From NCBI GenBank assembly GCA_000384935.1, contig ARRA01000003.1:124001-188000 (forward strand): DNA of 64,000 nt. Reading direction: 5' to 3'. Below the pieces are notes generated by a model. It was not told the origin of the DNA, did not search any database, and saw only the letters and a program-made list of their open reading frames with translations. The DNA comes from a gamma proteobacterium SCGC AAA076-P13. GTDB taxonomy: Bacteria; Pseudomonadota; Gammaproteobacteria; Magnimaribacterales; D2472. Shown one piece after another: positions 33,702-42,338 of the stretch. Positions within the stretch are counted from its first letter, which is position 1, and every line of letters starts with the position of its first letter. Both the position numbers and the translations under genes were made by a program.

Positions 33702-35046
33702 TTTTCAAAGCTATAAAATTTAAAAATAATGTAAAGACAAATAAAGTAAGTCCAAGTGCAAACGCAGCTAATGTTTTTGGACTATCAAACTCCTGATCCC
33801 CTGTCAGCAAGGTAACTATTTGAACTGTGACTGTTGTAACTGCATCTATAGGATTAAAAGATAGTTTTGCAGATAAACCTGCAGCCATTACAACGATCAT
33901 TGTTTCTCCAATTGCTCTAGAAGCTGCAAGAAGTATCCCTCCTATAATGCCAGGAAGAGCAGCTGGTAATATAACTTTCTTAATGGTTTCTGACTTTGTT
34001 GCACCAAGCCCATATGAACCTTCTCTTAAAGACTGCGGAACACTTGAAATAACATCATCTGATAGTGATGATACTAAAGGGATGATCATAATACCCATTA
34101 CTAAACCAACTCCTAAAGCGCTCTCAGAAGCGATATCTAAACCAACTAAAGAACCAACATGTCTAATAAATGGAGCAACTGTTACTACAGCAAAAAAACC
34201 ATATACGACGGTGGGTATTCCTGACAGGATTTCTAAAATTGGTTTGGTTATAGCCCTAACTTTAGTATCTGCATACTCAGATAAATATATAGCAGTTAAT
34301 AAGCCAATAGGGACAGCTAATAACAGTGCTATTAAGGAAATTAATATTGTTCCAGCAAATAACGGCATCGCCCCAAATAAACCAGAAGATCCAACTTGAC
34401 CTTCTCTAATAGCCATTTGAGGGCTCCAGCTCAAACCAAATAAAAAATCACTGAAATTTATAACTTCAAAAAATCTAAGAGCTTCGAAAAGCACTGATAA
34501 TAAAATGCCTGCTGTTACAAAAATCGCTACTAATGCAGAACTAAAAAAAAGAAGGTAGATTGCATTTTCAATGAAATTTCTTGCTCTATAGGTAGCTGTA
34601 ATTGATCTGTATGCATAAATAAAAGTAAGCAACCCTAAAATTAAAGAGCTGTAAAGAACGACTGAATGTATTAAATCATATTGTGCGTTATAGAAATCTG
34701 CAGCCTGCTGGATGCTTGCAAATGATGAACTGTCGGAAATATTACCAACTGCAAAGTTTTTAATATTATTAAGAACAAGAGTTAGTTCATTATCAGAAAG
34801 ATTTTTAATGTTTTCTGGTAGAGAATTAACTAGATTTGATGTAACGAATGATTCTGCAAATAAAGAATATAATAAAACTATACATAGTGTGGGAATGGAA
34901 AACCAAAGGCTTGCGTAAAACCCATAATATTTAGGTAGAGAGTGCAAAAATCCATTCTGCTTTTTAATGTTAATTGCATGTCTTTTGGCTATAAAAAATA
35001 TAGCCAAACAGAACAACAAAATAATTATAAATAAAAAACCAAACAT
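33670..35046 (-). CDS. pstC: phosphate ABC transporter permease C
   Basis: A 458-residue inner-membrane permease partnering PstA. After two or three N-terminal helices and a periplasmic insert, the transport domain has YLSEYADTKVRAITKPILEILSGIPTVVYGFFAV and the EAA loop SSVPQSLREGSYGLGATKSETIKKVILPAA. It is longer than E. coli PstC (about 320), matching the extended PstA. It is separated from pstS by 106 bp that contain a terminator-like hairpin. Confidence 0.94.
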   Translation of the reverse strand: MFGFLFIIILLFCLAIFFIAKRHAINIKKQNGFLHSLPKYYGFYASLWFSIPTLCIVLLYSLFAESFVTSNLVNSLPENIKNLSDNELTLVLNNIKNFAVGNISDSSSFASIQQAADFYNAQYDLIHSVVLYSSLILGLLTFIYAYRSITATYRARNFIENAIYLLFFSSALVAIFVTAGILLSVLFEALRFFEVINFSDFLFGLSWSPQMAIREGQVGSSGLFGAMPLFAGTILISLIALLLAVPIGLLTAIYLSEYADTKVRAITKPILEILSGIPTVVYGFFAVVTVAPFIRHVGSLVGLDIASESALGVGLVMGIMIIPLVSSLSDDVISSVPQSLREGSYGLGATKSETIKKVILPAALPGIIGGILLAASRAIGETMIVVMAAGLSAKLSFNPIDAVTTVTVQIVTLLTGDQEFDSPKTLAAFALGLTLFVFTLFLNFIALKIVRKYREQYE

Positions 35047-35062
35047 TTAAGTAGTATTTAAA

Positions 35063-35092
35063 GAAAAAGCATGGGCATAAGGCCCATGCTTT
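35063..35092 (-). terminator. attenuator/terminator between pstS and pstC
   Basis: On the minus strand, AAGCATGGGC and GCCCATGCTT form a 10-bp stem with a five-base loop, followed by a T-rich run (TTTTTC). Located after pstS and before pstCAB, it would terminate part of the transcripts, giving more binding protein than membrane components. Confidence 0.8.
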
Positions 35093-35152
35093 ATATGCAA
35101 TATATTTAAGTTTTTAGGGGATAAATTAGTCAACTTAAATAAATACCTTTTT

Positions 35153-36205
35153 TTATAGTCCCATTAGCGGTGTTAGCTTTTTACCAGCAGATGCAAATTC
35201 TTTGTACTCTGAGTTTGGCATTGGAATTAAGCCTTTATCAGACAAGTATCCACTTTGACCAATAGCACCCTTACTTGTAAATTCTCTGACGTATTGCTTG
35301 ATCCCTGGTATTGATGAGGCATGGGCATTTTTTACATAGAAATATAATGGTCTTGATACTTTATATGTACCATCTGCAATATTTTCAAATGTTGGCAAGG
35401 CACCATCAACCATTGAGCCTTGGATAGTATCTGAGTTTTGGTCCAAGAAACTATACCCGAACACACCTAATGCATTTGGATTTGCGTTCAATTTTGAAAC
35501 AATCAAGTTGTCATTCTCTCCAACTTCAATATATGGTCCATCTTCTCTAACTGACCTACAGATGCTTTTGTATCTATTTTTATCTTGTTTTTTAATATCT
35601 GCTAGCCATTTGAAAGTCTTGCAACCACCTTCCATGGCAAGTTCAGCAAATGCGTCTCTTGTTCCAGATGATGGTGGAGGACCAAGAACTTCGATAGCAA
35701 TATTTGGCAAAGAGGCATCTACATCACTCCATGTTTTATTAGGATTTGCAACTAACACTTCTTTTCCTGAAGGGCTTGGAATCATGGGAGATAATGCCAA
35801 GAAAATTTGACGCTTCGTTAAACTTAGGTTTTGTCCTTTTCGTGAATTAGCAATAACAATTCCATCATAACCAATCTTTATTTCAGTAATTTCATTGATT
35901 CCTGCTTTTGCACAACTGTCAATTTCACTTTGTTTAATTCTTCTAGATGCATTAGTTATGTCTGGATGCTCAACGCCAATTCCTTTACAGAATAACTTAA
36001 GACCACCACCAGAACCTGTTGATTCAATTACCGGGGTGTTAAATTCTGTTTTTTTACCGAACCTTTCAGCAACAACTGTTGCAAAAGGATAAACAGTTGA
36101 TGAGCCTACTATTTTAATAGTGTCTCTCGCAGCTGCCTGAGCTAAAGTTGAGATAGAGCTTATGATTATAAATGTCACGTATAAGCTTAAAATTTTCTTC
36201 ATCAT
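35153..36205 (-). CDS. pstS: periplasmic phosphate-binding protein
   Basis: A 350-residue ABC solute-binding protein. A signal peptide covers about 1-24 (cleavage near AQAAA). Phosphate-site motifs are GSSTVYPF, ESTGSGGG, NASRRI and SSGTRDAF, corresponding to the Ser/Thr/Arg/Asp ligands of PstS. An AGGAGA ribosome site precedes the start; two tandem ATGs (36203-36205 and the next codon) are possible. It is the first gene of pstSCAB and carries its own upstream region between it and the second tRNA remnant, so the operon was a self-contained passenger of the island. Confidence 0.95.
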   Translation of the reverse strand: MMKKILSLYVTFIIISSISTLAQAAARDTIKIVGSSTVYPFATVVAERFGKKTEFNTPVIESTGSGGGLKLFCKGIGVEHPDITNASRRIKQSEIDSCAKAGINEITEIKIGYDGIVIANSRKGQNLSLTKRQIFLALSPMIPSPSGKEVLVANPNKTWSDVDASLPNIAIEVLGPPPSSGTRDAFAELAMEGGCKTFKWLADIKKQDKNRYKSICRSVREDGPYIEVGENDNLIVSKLNANPNALGVFGYSFLDQNSDTIQGSMVDGALPTFENIADGTYKVSRPLYFYVKNAHASSIPGIKQYVREFTSKGAIGQSGYLSDKGLIPMPNSEYKEFASAGKKLTPLMGL

Positions 36206-36343
36206 ATTTCTCCTGTTGAAATGAAGTTATCTTTGATGAACTTATGATAAAAAAATATTGCAACTTTAAAGCTACAGCTATGAAAATATTAGTGAAGAGT
36301 AATCAACGCAATTATGACAATTGTGAACTTTTAGATTGCAGAG
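36206..36343 (-). promoter_or_regulatory. upstream region of pstSCAB
   Basis: 138 bp between pstS and the second tRNA-Ile remnant that must hold the pst promoter. On the minus strand TTGTCAT near 36314-36320 resembles one half of a Pho box, but a second half-site at the required 11-bp spacing is poor, so PhoB control is only suspected. No hairpin or other gene is visible. Confidence 0.3.
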
Positions 36344-36388
36344 TGGTGGGTCTGGGCGGACTCGAACCACCGACCTCACCCTTATCAG
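36344..36388 (-). repeat. tRNA-Ile 3'-end remnant (attachment site copy 2)
   Basis: 45 bp matching the 3' part of tRNA-Ile(GAT) with one mismatch (GGGCGG instead of GGGTGG). Beyond the anticodon loop it continues into TCGTTCGTTCG rather than tRNA sequence. The flanking 36389-36460 has short tandem TTCG units, an inverted repeat AAACCTT/AAGGTTT (36408-36428) and a near-duplicate ACTAGTG...GTTCAT (36433-36458). These could be leftover integration-protein binding sites. Confidence 0.88.
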
Positions 36389-36495
36389 TCGTTCGTTCGT
36401 TTCAAGAAAACCTTTAGGTATAAGGTTTAACGACTAGTGTGTTCATACTAGTGTTCATGTTATCAAATAATTTACTTATATTTAAGGGATGAATT

Positions 36496-36579
36496 ATGAA
36501 CAGAAGAGTAGTTGAAAATGGAATCAAACTTGGTCGTAAGACTTATATTAACTGTGGAGATATGACATTCTATTTATAA
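36496..36579 (+). CDS. possible 27-residue small protein
   Basis: A short frame beginning MNRRVVENGIKLGRKTY and ending in TAA, with AAGGGATG about 8 bases upstream as ribosome site. I recognise no family. It lies in the roughly 210-bp gap between attachment copy 2 and the HxlR gene, which otherwise contains only short repeats. It may equally be the 5' or 3' remnant of a lost island gene. Confidence 0.3.
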   Translation: MNRRVVENGIKLGRKTYINCGDMTFYL

Positions 36580-36601
36580 TAAAAGAAACTACTAAAATAA
36601 A

Positions 36602-36931
36602 TCAGTTTGTTAATAGTTCTATGATTTGTTTTTTATTTTTTTTACCAAAATCTTGATACTGATTAATAATGCCAGATAAAGATTTACCAAAATTTGTAAG
36701 AGAATACTCTACCTTTGGAGGTATGGTTTTAAAGTCGTTTCTTAGTATTAAATTATGATTTTCAAGTTCTCTTAATTGTTTGGTTAGCATCTGTTCCGTT
36801 ATTGGAGATAAAGTTCTCCTTAATTCACCAAATCTTTTTGGTCCTGATTGAATGACATACATCAATGGCATTTTCCACTTACCACCGATTAGTTTTGTAA
36901 CTTCGTGTATTGGACAATATTCTTCTTTCAT
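36602..36931 (-). CDS. HxlR-family transcriptional regulator
   Basis: A 109-residue winged-helix regulator. CPIHEVTKLIGGKWKMPLMYVI contains the conserved N-terminal Cys (residue 5) and the GGKW motif; ELRRTLSPITEQMLTKQLRELE is the recognition region. In YodB/HypR-type members that Cys senses quinones, diamide or similar electrophiles. It is divergent from the DoxX gene across 103 bp that contain two TTAGTACT repeats, so it probably controls DoxX and itself. Confidence 0.9.
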   Translation of the reverse strand: MKEEYCPIHEVTKLIGGKWKMPLMYVIQSGPKRFGELRRTLSPITEQMLTKQLRELENHNLILRNDFKTIPPKVEYSLTNFGKSLSGIINQYQDFGKKNKKQIIELLTN

Positions 36932-36953
36932 AAATTTTACGCTATGTTTTTAG

Positions 36954-36979
36954 TTAGTACTCATTAATAATTTAGTACT
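36954..36979. promoter_or_regulatory. candidate HxlR operator in the hxlR-doxX intergenic region
   Basis: Direct repeats TTAGTACT at 36954-36961 and 36972-36979 are spaced 18 bp start to start, on nearly the same helix face after two turns. The 3' repeat abuts a doxX promoter candidate (TTGTTA 36979-36984, 16 bp, TAATAT 37001-37006). YodB-like HxlR regulators are known to bind TACT/AGTA-containing sites. Confidence 0.45.
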
Positions 36980-37034
36980 TGTTAAATTCATTGTATATAT
37001 TAATATTCCCTTTTTCAATCAATAGAGATTACAA

Positions 37035-37439
37035 ATGAATAGATTAAATGAATATATTAACGAGACTTTTGAAAAGGTTTCATTTATTGGACCTTGGTTC
37101 CTTAGAATTATTCTAGGGGTATCTTTTTTCTTATATGGTTATGGCAAGTTTCCACTGCCCTCAGAAATGCTAATAGGATTTGGATTCCCCAATTCAATTG
37201 CAACACTAGTTCCCTTGGTAGAGGTTATTGGTGGAATTGGAATTATCCTATCGGGTTTTATAAGTGGATTATGGGGTCAGTTGTTAACTAGAGTCTTTGC
37301 TTTGGTTTTAACGGTGTTTATGGTTTTCGCAATTGTTCTTGCTCATTCAGATTGGTTAATCACTGCCGACCTGTTCAAAAATATACAAATTTACTTGCTG
37401 GGTGTATCTTTGTATTTTGTATTTAAACCAAAAAATTAA
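37035..37439 (+). CDS. DoxX-family membrane protein
   Basis: A 134-residue protein with four transmembrane helices. The DoxX signature is FLRIILGVSFFLYGYGKF with PLVEVIGGIGIILSG following. DoxX-like proteins are linked to thiol or redox stress handling in several bacteria, though their biochemistry is poorly defined. Regulation by the divergent HxlR protein is likely. The next gene, a 42-residue Cys protein, starts 21 bp downstream and is probably co-transcribed. Confidence 0.87.
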   Translation: MNRLNEYINETFEKVSFIGPWFLRIILGVSFFLYGYGKFPLPSEMLIGFGFPNSIATLVPLVEVIGGIGIILSGFISGLWGQLLTRVFALVLTVFMVFAIVLAHSDWLITADLFKNIQIYLLGVSLYFVFKPKN

Positions 37440-37460
37440 TTATTAATATAGGAGATGAAT

Positions 37461-37589
37461 ATGGAATGTGGTTGCGGAAGAAGTCCAACTGGCAAATGTA
37501 TTGGTTGGCACAACCTCTCTGAAGAGGAGTATCAAGAAAAACTCAAAGAGTATAAAGACAAAGATAGTAAAAATGATGAAAAAGTCTGA
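37461..37589 (+). CDS. 42-residue Cys-rich protein with CDGSH-like signature
   Basis: The frame starts MECGCGRSPTGKCIGWH and continues NLSEEEYQEKLKEYKDK to a charged end. A strong GGAGATG ribosome site precedes the ATG by 6 bases. The CxC...S...C.G.H order matches the iron-sulphur ligand pattern of CDGSH proteins (CxCxxS...CDGSH) but is one residue shorter and has IGW for DGS. A small 2Fe-2S or zinc protein acting with DoxX is possible. I do recall similar short proteins in databases as hypothetical. Too short for most ORF callers. Confidence 0.65.
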   Translation: MECGCGRSPTGKCIGWHNLSEEEYQEKLKEYKDKDSKNDEKV

Positions 37590-37613
37590 CAGTGTTGGTT
37601 TTAAAGGGAAAAA

Positions 37614-37691
<78 letters not shown>

Positions 37692-37737
37692 AAAGTTGTT
37701 TGCATAAATTAACAAAGTGCAAATCTTCGGAGGAAGG

Positions 37738-37766
37738 ATTATAAGAGTGGTGTGTTTTTTTGTAAA
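37738..37766 (-). promoter_or_regulatory. promoter of tRNA-Ile
   Basis: On the minus strand: -35 TTTACA (37761-37766), 17-bp spacer, -10 TATAAT (37738-37743). Near-consensus, as expected for a stable-RNA promoter, with a leader of about 40 nt before the mature tRNA. Confidence 0.7.
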
Positions 37767-37803
37767 CGAAAAGCTTCGTATTAATTTGTTCTAGTTAACC
37801 TGC

Positions 37804-38478
37804 TTAATGTCTTTTTAATGACTTGTATAAACTAAAATACACATAGCCCCATGGAATTACTATTACATATTCAATAATTGCAAGAACAACTAATTGCGTT
37901 AATCCTGGACTTATAATGGATTGGGCAACTGATGCAAAAATCATTGTTAAAGAAAAGAATGCGATGGTAAGCCCAAACAAAGTGGTGCCATGCTCATCCG
38001 TTTTTTCCCAAGATAATTTAAGAGATTCTATAGCTCCTTTGTCTTCGAGCATAATAAATGCAGGAAAAATGCAAAGCCTTGCTGCCACATAAAAAGCTGG
38101 GAGTATTAATAATAAGATACCAAAAAAGACACCAACTGAAGCTATAAGATAAGCCCCTAGTAGTGGAAAGAATTTTCTTATGCCTAAAAATAAGGTGTTT
38201 AGCGGCTCAATCTCATTTTCTGATTCTATGGATGCATACGAAACAAAAAGCGCTCCCATAAAAGCCATACTTAAAACTACGCCTAAGAGACTAACAGAGC
38301 CTAGAAAGGCTATATTCTCATTGAAAAATTCTAGAATATCCTCAGGCTGAGTAACGTTTTGTATTGGCGTTATCATCGATGCCATTGCTATTTCAAGCAT
38401 CATGATGGGTGCCGCAAGTACAATAAAAAACTTCCAATTTTTTGCGTAAAAGTTCCATGCTCGATTGAATTGATTCAT
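37804..38478 (-). CDS. YciC-like (UPF0259-type) inner-membrane protein
   Basis: A 224-residue polytopic membrane protein with about six helices. The segment ARLCIFPAFIMLEDKGAIESLKLSWEKT resembles the core of YciC/UPF0259 and related proteins, whose function is unknown. The start at 38478 (MNQFNRAWNF) is preferred over an upstream in-frame ATG at 38529 that would add a cysteine-containing, non-family leader and run into the divergent gene. The 3' end faces the tRNA-Ile promoter. Confidence 0.72.
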   Translation of the reverse strand: MNQFNRAWNFYAKNWKFFIVLAAPIMMLEIAMASMITPIQNVTQPEDILEFFNENIAFLGSVSLLGVVLSMAFMGALFVSYASIESENEIEPLNTLFLGIRKFFPLLGAYLIASVGVFFGILLLILPAFYVAARLCIFPAFIMLEDKGAIESLKLSWEKTDEHGTTLFGLTIAFFSLTMIFASVAQSIISPGLTQLVVLAIIEYVIVIPWGYVYFSLYKSLKRH

Positions 38479-38497
38479 AAGGCAATTGTAAAGTATT

Positions 38498-40612
38498 ATG
38501 ATTTTTATGCACAATAAATATATATACATGGCAGCTCTATTAATTCTAGTTAGTTGCTCAAATCAAACAGATAATTTTGAATACCCTGAATCAAATAAAG
38601 TTCCTTTTAGTGAAGAGGTTCATGGATACGTAATCGAAGATGCTTATAGATGGATGGAGGATTTTACAAGTGAGGACTCAACAGACTGGGTCGAAAGACA
38701 AAATAATTTCACACAAAAATTTATAGGCAAAAATAAATATAAAAAATCTATTGCTAAGAATCTAGATGAGGTTTGGGATACAGATTCGATAAGCATGCCC
38801 TATCAGGTTAACAAAAAAACTTTTTACTATTTCAATGATGGGTCATGGCAACAGAGCAAGCTGATGATTAAGGACTGTGATGAATGCTCAGAGAGGGTTT
38901 TACTTGACCCAAATAAGTTCTCAGAAGATGGAACTATCTCTCTTGCAAGTACCAGCGTTAGTAATGATGCATCTCTTCTAGCTTTCTCAATATCAGATGG
39001 TGGGTCTGATTGGAGGTCCTGGAAAGTACTTGATATTGAATCGGGAAAAACTCTTGATGATAGGATTGAATGGGCTAAATTTTCTGGTGCTTCATGGGAA
39101 AATGATGATTCTGGATTTTATTACCAAAAATACGACGAGCCGTCGGAAGAGCTCTTAAAAGATATCAATACTGCTCCAAAGTTAATGTTTCATAAAATTG
39201 GTACTGCTCAAGATGAAGACGTTATTGTTTATGAAAATCCTGAAAAGCCAAGATGGAGTTGGGGAATAAGTGTTGTAAAAGATTCTAAGATTAAATTTCT
39301 ATCTATCGGTGAAGGCACAGATGAAAGAAATAGACTCTATGTTCAGCTAAGCCCTGATCAGCCTTTTATTCCTTTAATAGATGAGCTAATAGGCGCTTAT
39401 AGCTTTTTAGAAAGCAAGAATGATACTTTTTGGTTTTACTCAACTGAAAATGCTGCGAACGGAAAAGTAGTATCACTTACAATAAAAAATGGCTCATTTG
39501 TTTGGAATGAAGTCGTTGGTGAAAGTACTAATTCCATTAGTAGTGTTAACTTTATAAATAATTCTATTGTAGTTTCTTATCTCGTTGATACTTTTACTGA
39601 GGTTCACTTCTTTGATTTAAAAGGAGTATATAAAAATAAGCTAGCAACAGAAAGAAAAGGAACAATGGGTGGTTTTGGTGGTGAAATTGAAGATGAGGTA
39701 TCTTATTTTTCATTTACAAATTTTGTAACTCCTCGAGAAATATACAAAATTAATCTAACTGATATGTCACAAGAACTTTTTTGGAAAGAAGATCTTAAAG
39801 GACACGATTCAACTTTATTTACATCTGACTTCAAATTCTTTCCATCCAAAGATGGAACACAAATACCCATCCATCTTAGTTACAAAAAGTCCTTAAAAAT
39901 AGACAGTAATACTCCAATACTTTTATATGGATATGGTGGCTTTAATATCTCAAGACTACCTGGCTTTAGTAAAAGCTACCTCACGTGGATGAACCAAGGG
40001 GGAATAGTTGCTGTAGTTAATCTAAGAGGTGGCGGTGAATATGGTGATAACTGGCATGATGCAGGCAGGCTTTTTAATAAACAAAATGTTTTTGATGACT
40101 TTGCATATTCTGCTAAATTTTTACACGCACAAGAAATTGGTTCTCCGTCATCAACCGCTATTCAAGGTGGCTCTAATGGAGGTTTACTAGTGGCTGCGAC
40201 CATGTTGCAAAATCCTAATTTATTTAAAGTCGCAATTCCACAAGTTGGCGTCTTGGACATGCTTAGATTTCATAAATTTACTATAGGCTGGGCCTGGGAA
40301 AGTGACTATGGCTCTCCAGATAAGAAAGATGAGTTTGAAAACTTATTAGCCTATTCGCCTCTGCATAATATTGTTGAAGGTGAGTGCTATCCAACTACTC
40401 TGATTACCACAGCCAAAAGAGATGATAGAGTAGTACCCTCTCATTCATTCAAGTTTGCAGCAAAGCTTCAAGAGTCCCAGGGGTGTGATAATCCAATATT
40501 AATTAGAATTGAAGGAAGAGCTGGTCATGGAGCCGGAACACCTAAAAATAAAATTATTAACCAGGTTGCTGAGGTTTATGGATACGCTCTATCAGTTATA
40601 GATAAGGGTTAG
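38498..40612 (+). CDS. prolyl oligopeptidase (S9A), lipoprotein
   Basis: A 704-residue serine peptidase that cleaves after proline in short peptides. The N-terminus has a lipoprotein signal ending LVSC, so the enzyme is anchored facing the periplasm. Typical POP sequence follows at once (PFSEEVHGYVIEDAYRWMED). After a beta-propeller, the alpha/beta-hydrolase domain has the nucleophile in GGSNGG (about residue 557), Asp in KRDDRVVP (about 641) and His in RAGHGAG (about 676). Starts at 38498, 38507 and 38528 are all possible, the middle one giving the most ordinary signal peptide. It faces fkp tail to tail with a 4-bp overlap. Confidence 0.92.
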   Translation: MIFMHNKYIYMAALLILVSCSNQTDNFEYPESNKVPFSEEVHGYVIEDAYRWMEDFTSEDSTDWVERQNNFTQKFIGKNKYKKSIAKNLDEVWDTDSISMPYQVNKKTFYYFNDGSWQQSKLMIKDCDECSERVLLDPNKFSEDGTISLASTSVSNDASLLAFSISDGGSDWRSWKVLDIESGKTLDDRIEWAKFSGASWENDDSGFYYQKYDEPSEELLKDINTAPKLMFHKIGTAQDEDVIVYENPEKPRWSWGISVVKDSKIKFLSIGEGTDERNRLYVQLSPDQPFIPLIDELIGAYSFLESKNDTFWFYSTENAANGKVVSLTIKNGSFVWNEVVGESTNSISSVNFINNSIVVSYLVDTFTEVHFFDLKGVYKNKLATERKGTMGGFGGEIEDEVSYFSFTNFVTPREIYKINLTDMSQELFWKEDLKGHDSTLFTSDFKFFPSKDGTQIPIHLSYKKSLKIDSNTPILLYGYGGFNISRLPGFSKSYLTWMNQGGIVAVVNLRGGGEYGDNWHDAGRLFNKQNVFDDFAYSAKFLHAQEIGSPSSTAIQGGSNGGLLVAATMLQNPNLFKVAIPQVGVLDMLRFHKFTIGWAWESDYGSPDKKDEFENLLAYSPLHNIVEGECYPTTLITTAKRDDRVVPSHSFKFAAKLQESQGCDNPILIRIEGRAGHGAGTPKNKIINQVAEVYGYALSVIDKG

Positions 40613-41073
40613 TTTTTTTGGATATCTAATAACTCAATATCAAAAATAAGAATTGAGTTTGAAGGTATCCCAGGCCGGCCCTCATCGCCATAGGCCATAC
40701 TTGGATCGATATAAACTCTCCATTCATCACCTTTCTTCATCATAGAGATTATTTTTTGGCACCCAACTATTAGACCTGATAGTTCGACTGTTAAGGGCTC
40801 ACCCATTTCAACAGAACTCCAAAAAACCGAGCCATCAGTGAGAGTGCCGTGAAAATGAGCTGTAATTGTATCCTGCAGCAATGGTGATTCAGAACTTTGA
40901 TCTCCACTTTGAATAATTGAGTATTGCAAGCCTGGTTCAACAGAATAGATTCCTTCCCTTATTTCATTATCGATAAAATACTGCATATTACTAATTTGTT
41001 TAATATTAGGGCTATCCTGATTACACGCAACTATAAAAAGAAGAAGAAATATTTGGACTAATTTATTTTTCAT
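40609..41073 (-). CDS. FKBP-type peptidyl-prolyl isomerase, lipoprotein
   Basis: A 154-residue protein with a lipobox (LFIVAC) and one FKBP domain: TAHFHGTLTDGSVFWSS, the GLIVGCQKIISMMKKGDEWRVYI block, and YGDEGRPGIPSNSILIFDIELL. It resembles FkpA/Mip C-terminal domains without the long dimerisation helix. It should assist folding in the periplasm. It starts exactly at the tyrS stop codon (1-bp overlap), so it is co-transcribed with tyrS. Confidence 0.88.
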   Translation of the reverse strand: MKNKLVQIFLLLFIVACNQDSPNIKQISNMQYFIDNEIREGIYSVEPGLQYSIIQSGDQSSESPLLQDTITAHFHGTLTDGSVFWSSVEMGEPLTVELSGLIVGCQKIISMMKKGDEWRVYIDPSMAYGDEGRPGIPSNSILIFDIELLDIQKN

Positions 41074-42260
41074 TATGTTTTAATTTTTAAAAATTTTCTT
41101 TTGCCAACCTGATAAATAGACTCCTGACCTTTTGAAATTAGCATTTTAGGATCTTCTATTTTTACAGAGTCGATTTTGACTCCGCCTTGTTTAACAAGTC
41201 TCATCGCCTCAGATGTACTTGATGTCATCTCACAATTCTTTAAAAGGTTTACTAATGGAATGCCCTCAGCCCCAACATCAACGGACATGGAAGGAATGTC
41301 ATCAGGCATTTGACCTTTTTGAAATCTTTGAAGAAAAGCTTCCTTGCATTTCGAACCATCACCTTCTGAATGGAATCTATCTACTAACTCTTCTGCTAAA
41401 AGAAACTTAATATCTCTTGGGTTGGTCCCTTCTTCCATTTTCTTCTTAAGAACTCCTATTTCTTTCTCTGAGGTAAAGCTAAGTAACTCAAACCATCTCC
41501 ACATTAACTCGTCTGAAATAGACATTATTTTACCGAACATATCATTAGGCTCTTCATCTATTGCTATAAAGTTATTTAATGATTTGGACATTTTATTTGT
41601 TCCGTCCAGGCCCTCTAGAATGGGTACAGTTAAAACAACCTGAGGGTCTTGACCATAGGATCTTTGTAGCTCTCTCCCTACTAGCAAATTAAATTTTTGA
41701 TCTGTTCCTCCGCATTCGACGTCAGCCTCTAGGGCTACAGAGTCATATCCTTGAACAAGGGGGTATAAAAATTCATGAATAGCTATGCTTTGATTTGCGC
41801 TATAACGTTTATTAAAATCATCACGCTCCAGCATTCTTGCAACATTATATTTTGATGCAAGACCAATCAAACCATCTGCACCAAGCTTGTTGCACCACTC
41901 AGAATTAAATTTAACTTCTGTTAATTCTTTTTTAAGAATTTTAAAAACTTGTTTCTCATATGTTTTTGCATTTGAAATTAATTCTTCTGAAGTAAGTGTT
42001 GGCCTAGTTTTATTTTTACCAGAGGGGTCTCCAATTTGACCAGTAAAATCACCAATTAGAAAAATTACTTTATGCCCAAGATCTTGAAAATGTCTTAGCT
42101 TATTTAACAATACAGTATGGCCTAAGTGAAGGTCTGGAGCTGTTGGATCAAACCCCGCCTTAATGATTAGCTGTTTTCCAGAATCTAATTTCTTTTTTAA
42201 ATCAGACTCTGTGAGGATCTCGTCGGTTCCTCGTTTAATTAATTTAAGTGCATCACTCAT
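41073..42260 (-). CDS. tyrS: tyrosyl-tRNA synthetase
   Basis: A 395-residue class I aminoacyl-tRNA synthetase. It shows [14 protein letters not shown] (HIGH motif), [13 protein letters not shown] for tyrosine/ATP positioning and KMSKS in [11 protein letters not shown], with an S4-like RNA-binding C-terminal domain ([12 protein letters not shown]). Length and the HLGH form place it in the TyrZ/TyrRS group common in gammaproteobacteria. It is divergent from putA across 78 bp. Confidence 0.96.
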   Translation of the reverse strand: MSDALKLIKRGTDEILTESDLKKKLDSGKQLIIKAGFDPTAPDLHLGHTVLLNKLRHFQDLGHKVIFLIGDFTGQIGDPSGKNKTRPTLTSEELISNAKTYEKQVFKILKKELTEVKFNSEWCNKLGADGLIGLASKYNVARMLERDDFNKRYSANQSIAIHEFLYPLVQGYDSVALEADVECGGTDQKFNLLVGRELQRSYGQDPQVVLTVPILEGLDGTNKMSKSLNNFIAIDEEPNDMFGKIMSISDELMWRWFELLSFTSEKEIGVLKKKMEEGTNPRDIKFLLAEELVDRFHSEGDGSKCKEAFLQRFQKGQMPDDIPSMSVDVGAEGIPLVNLLKNCEMTSSTSEAMRLVKQGGVKIDSVKIEDPKMLISKGQESIYQVGKRKFLKIKT

Positions 42261-42338
42261 ATGACTATCATAATGTTTTTAAGTCATTAATAGAATCAGT
42301 AAGTTGATACTTGGCACTATAAGATTAAAATAACAGCT

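Noticed and set aside
36300-36340. A Pho box upstream of pstS
   Set aside because: One half-site (TTGTCAT) is visible, but the second half at 11-bp spacing matches poorly, so it was not annotated as a separate site.
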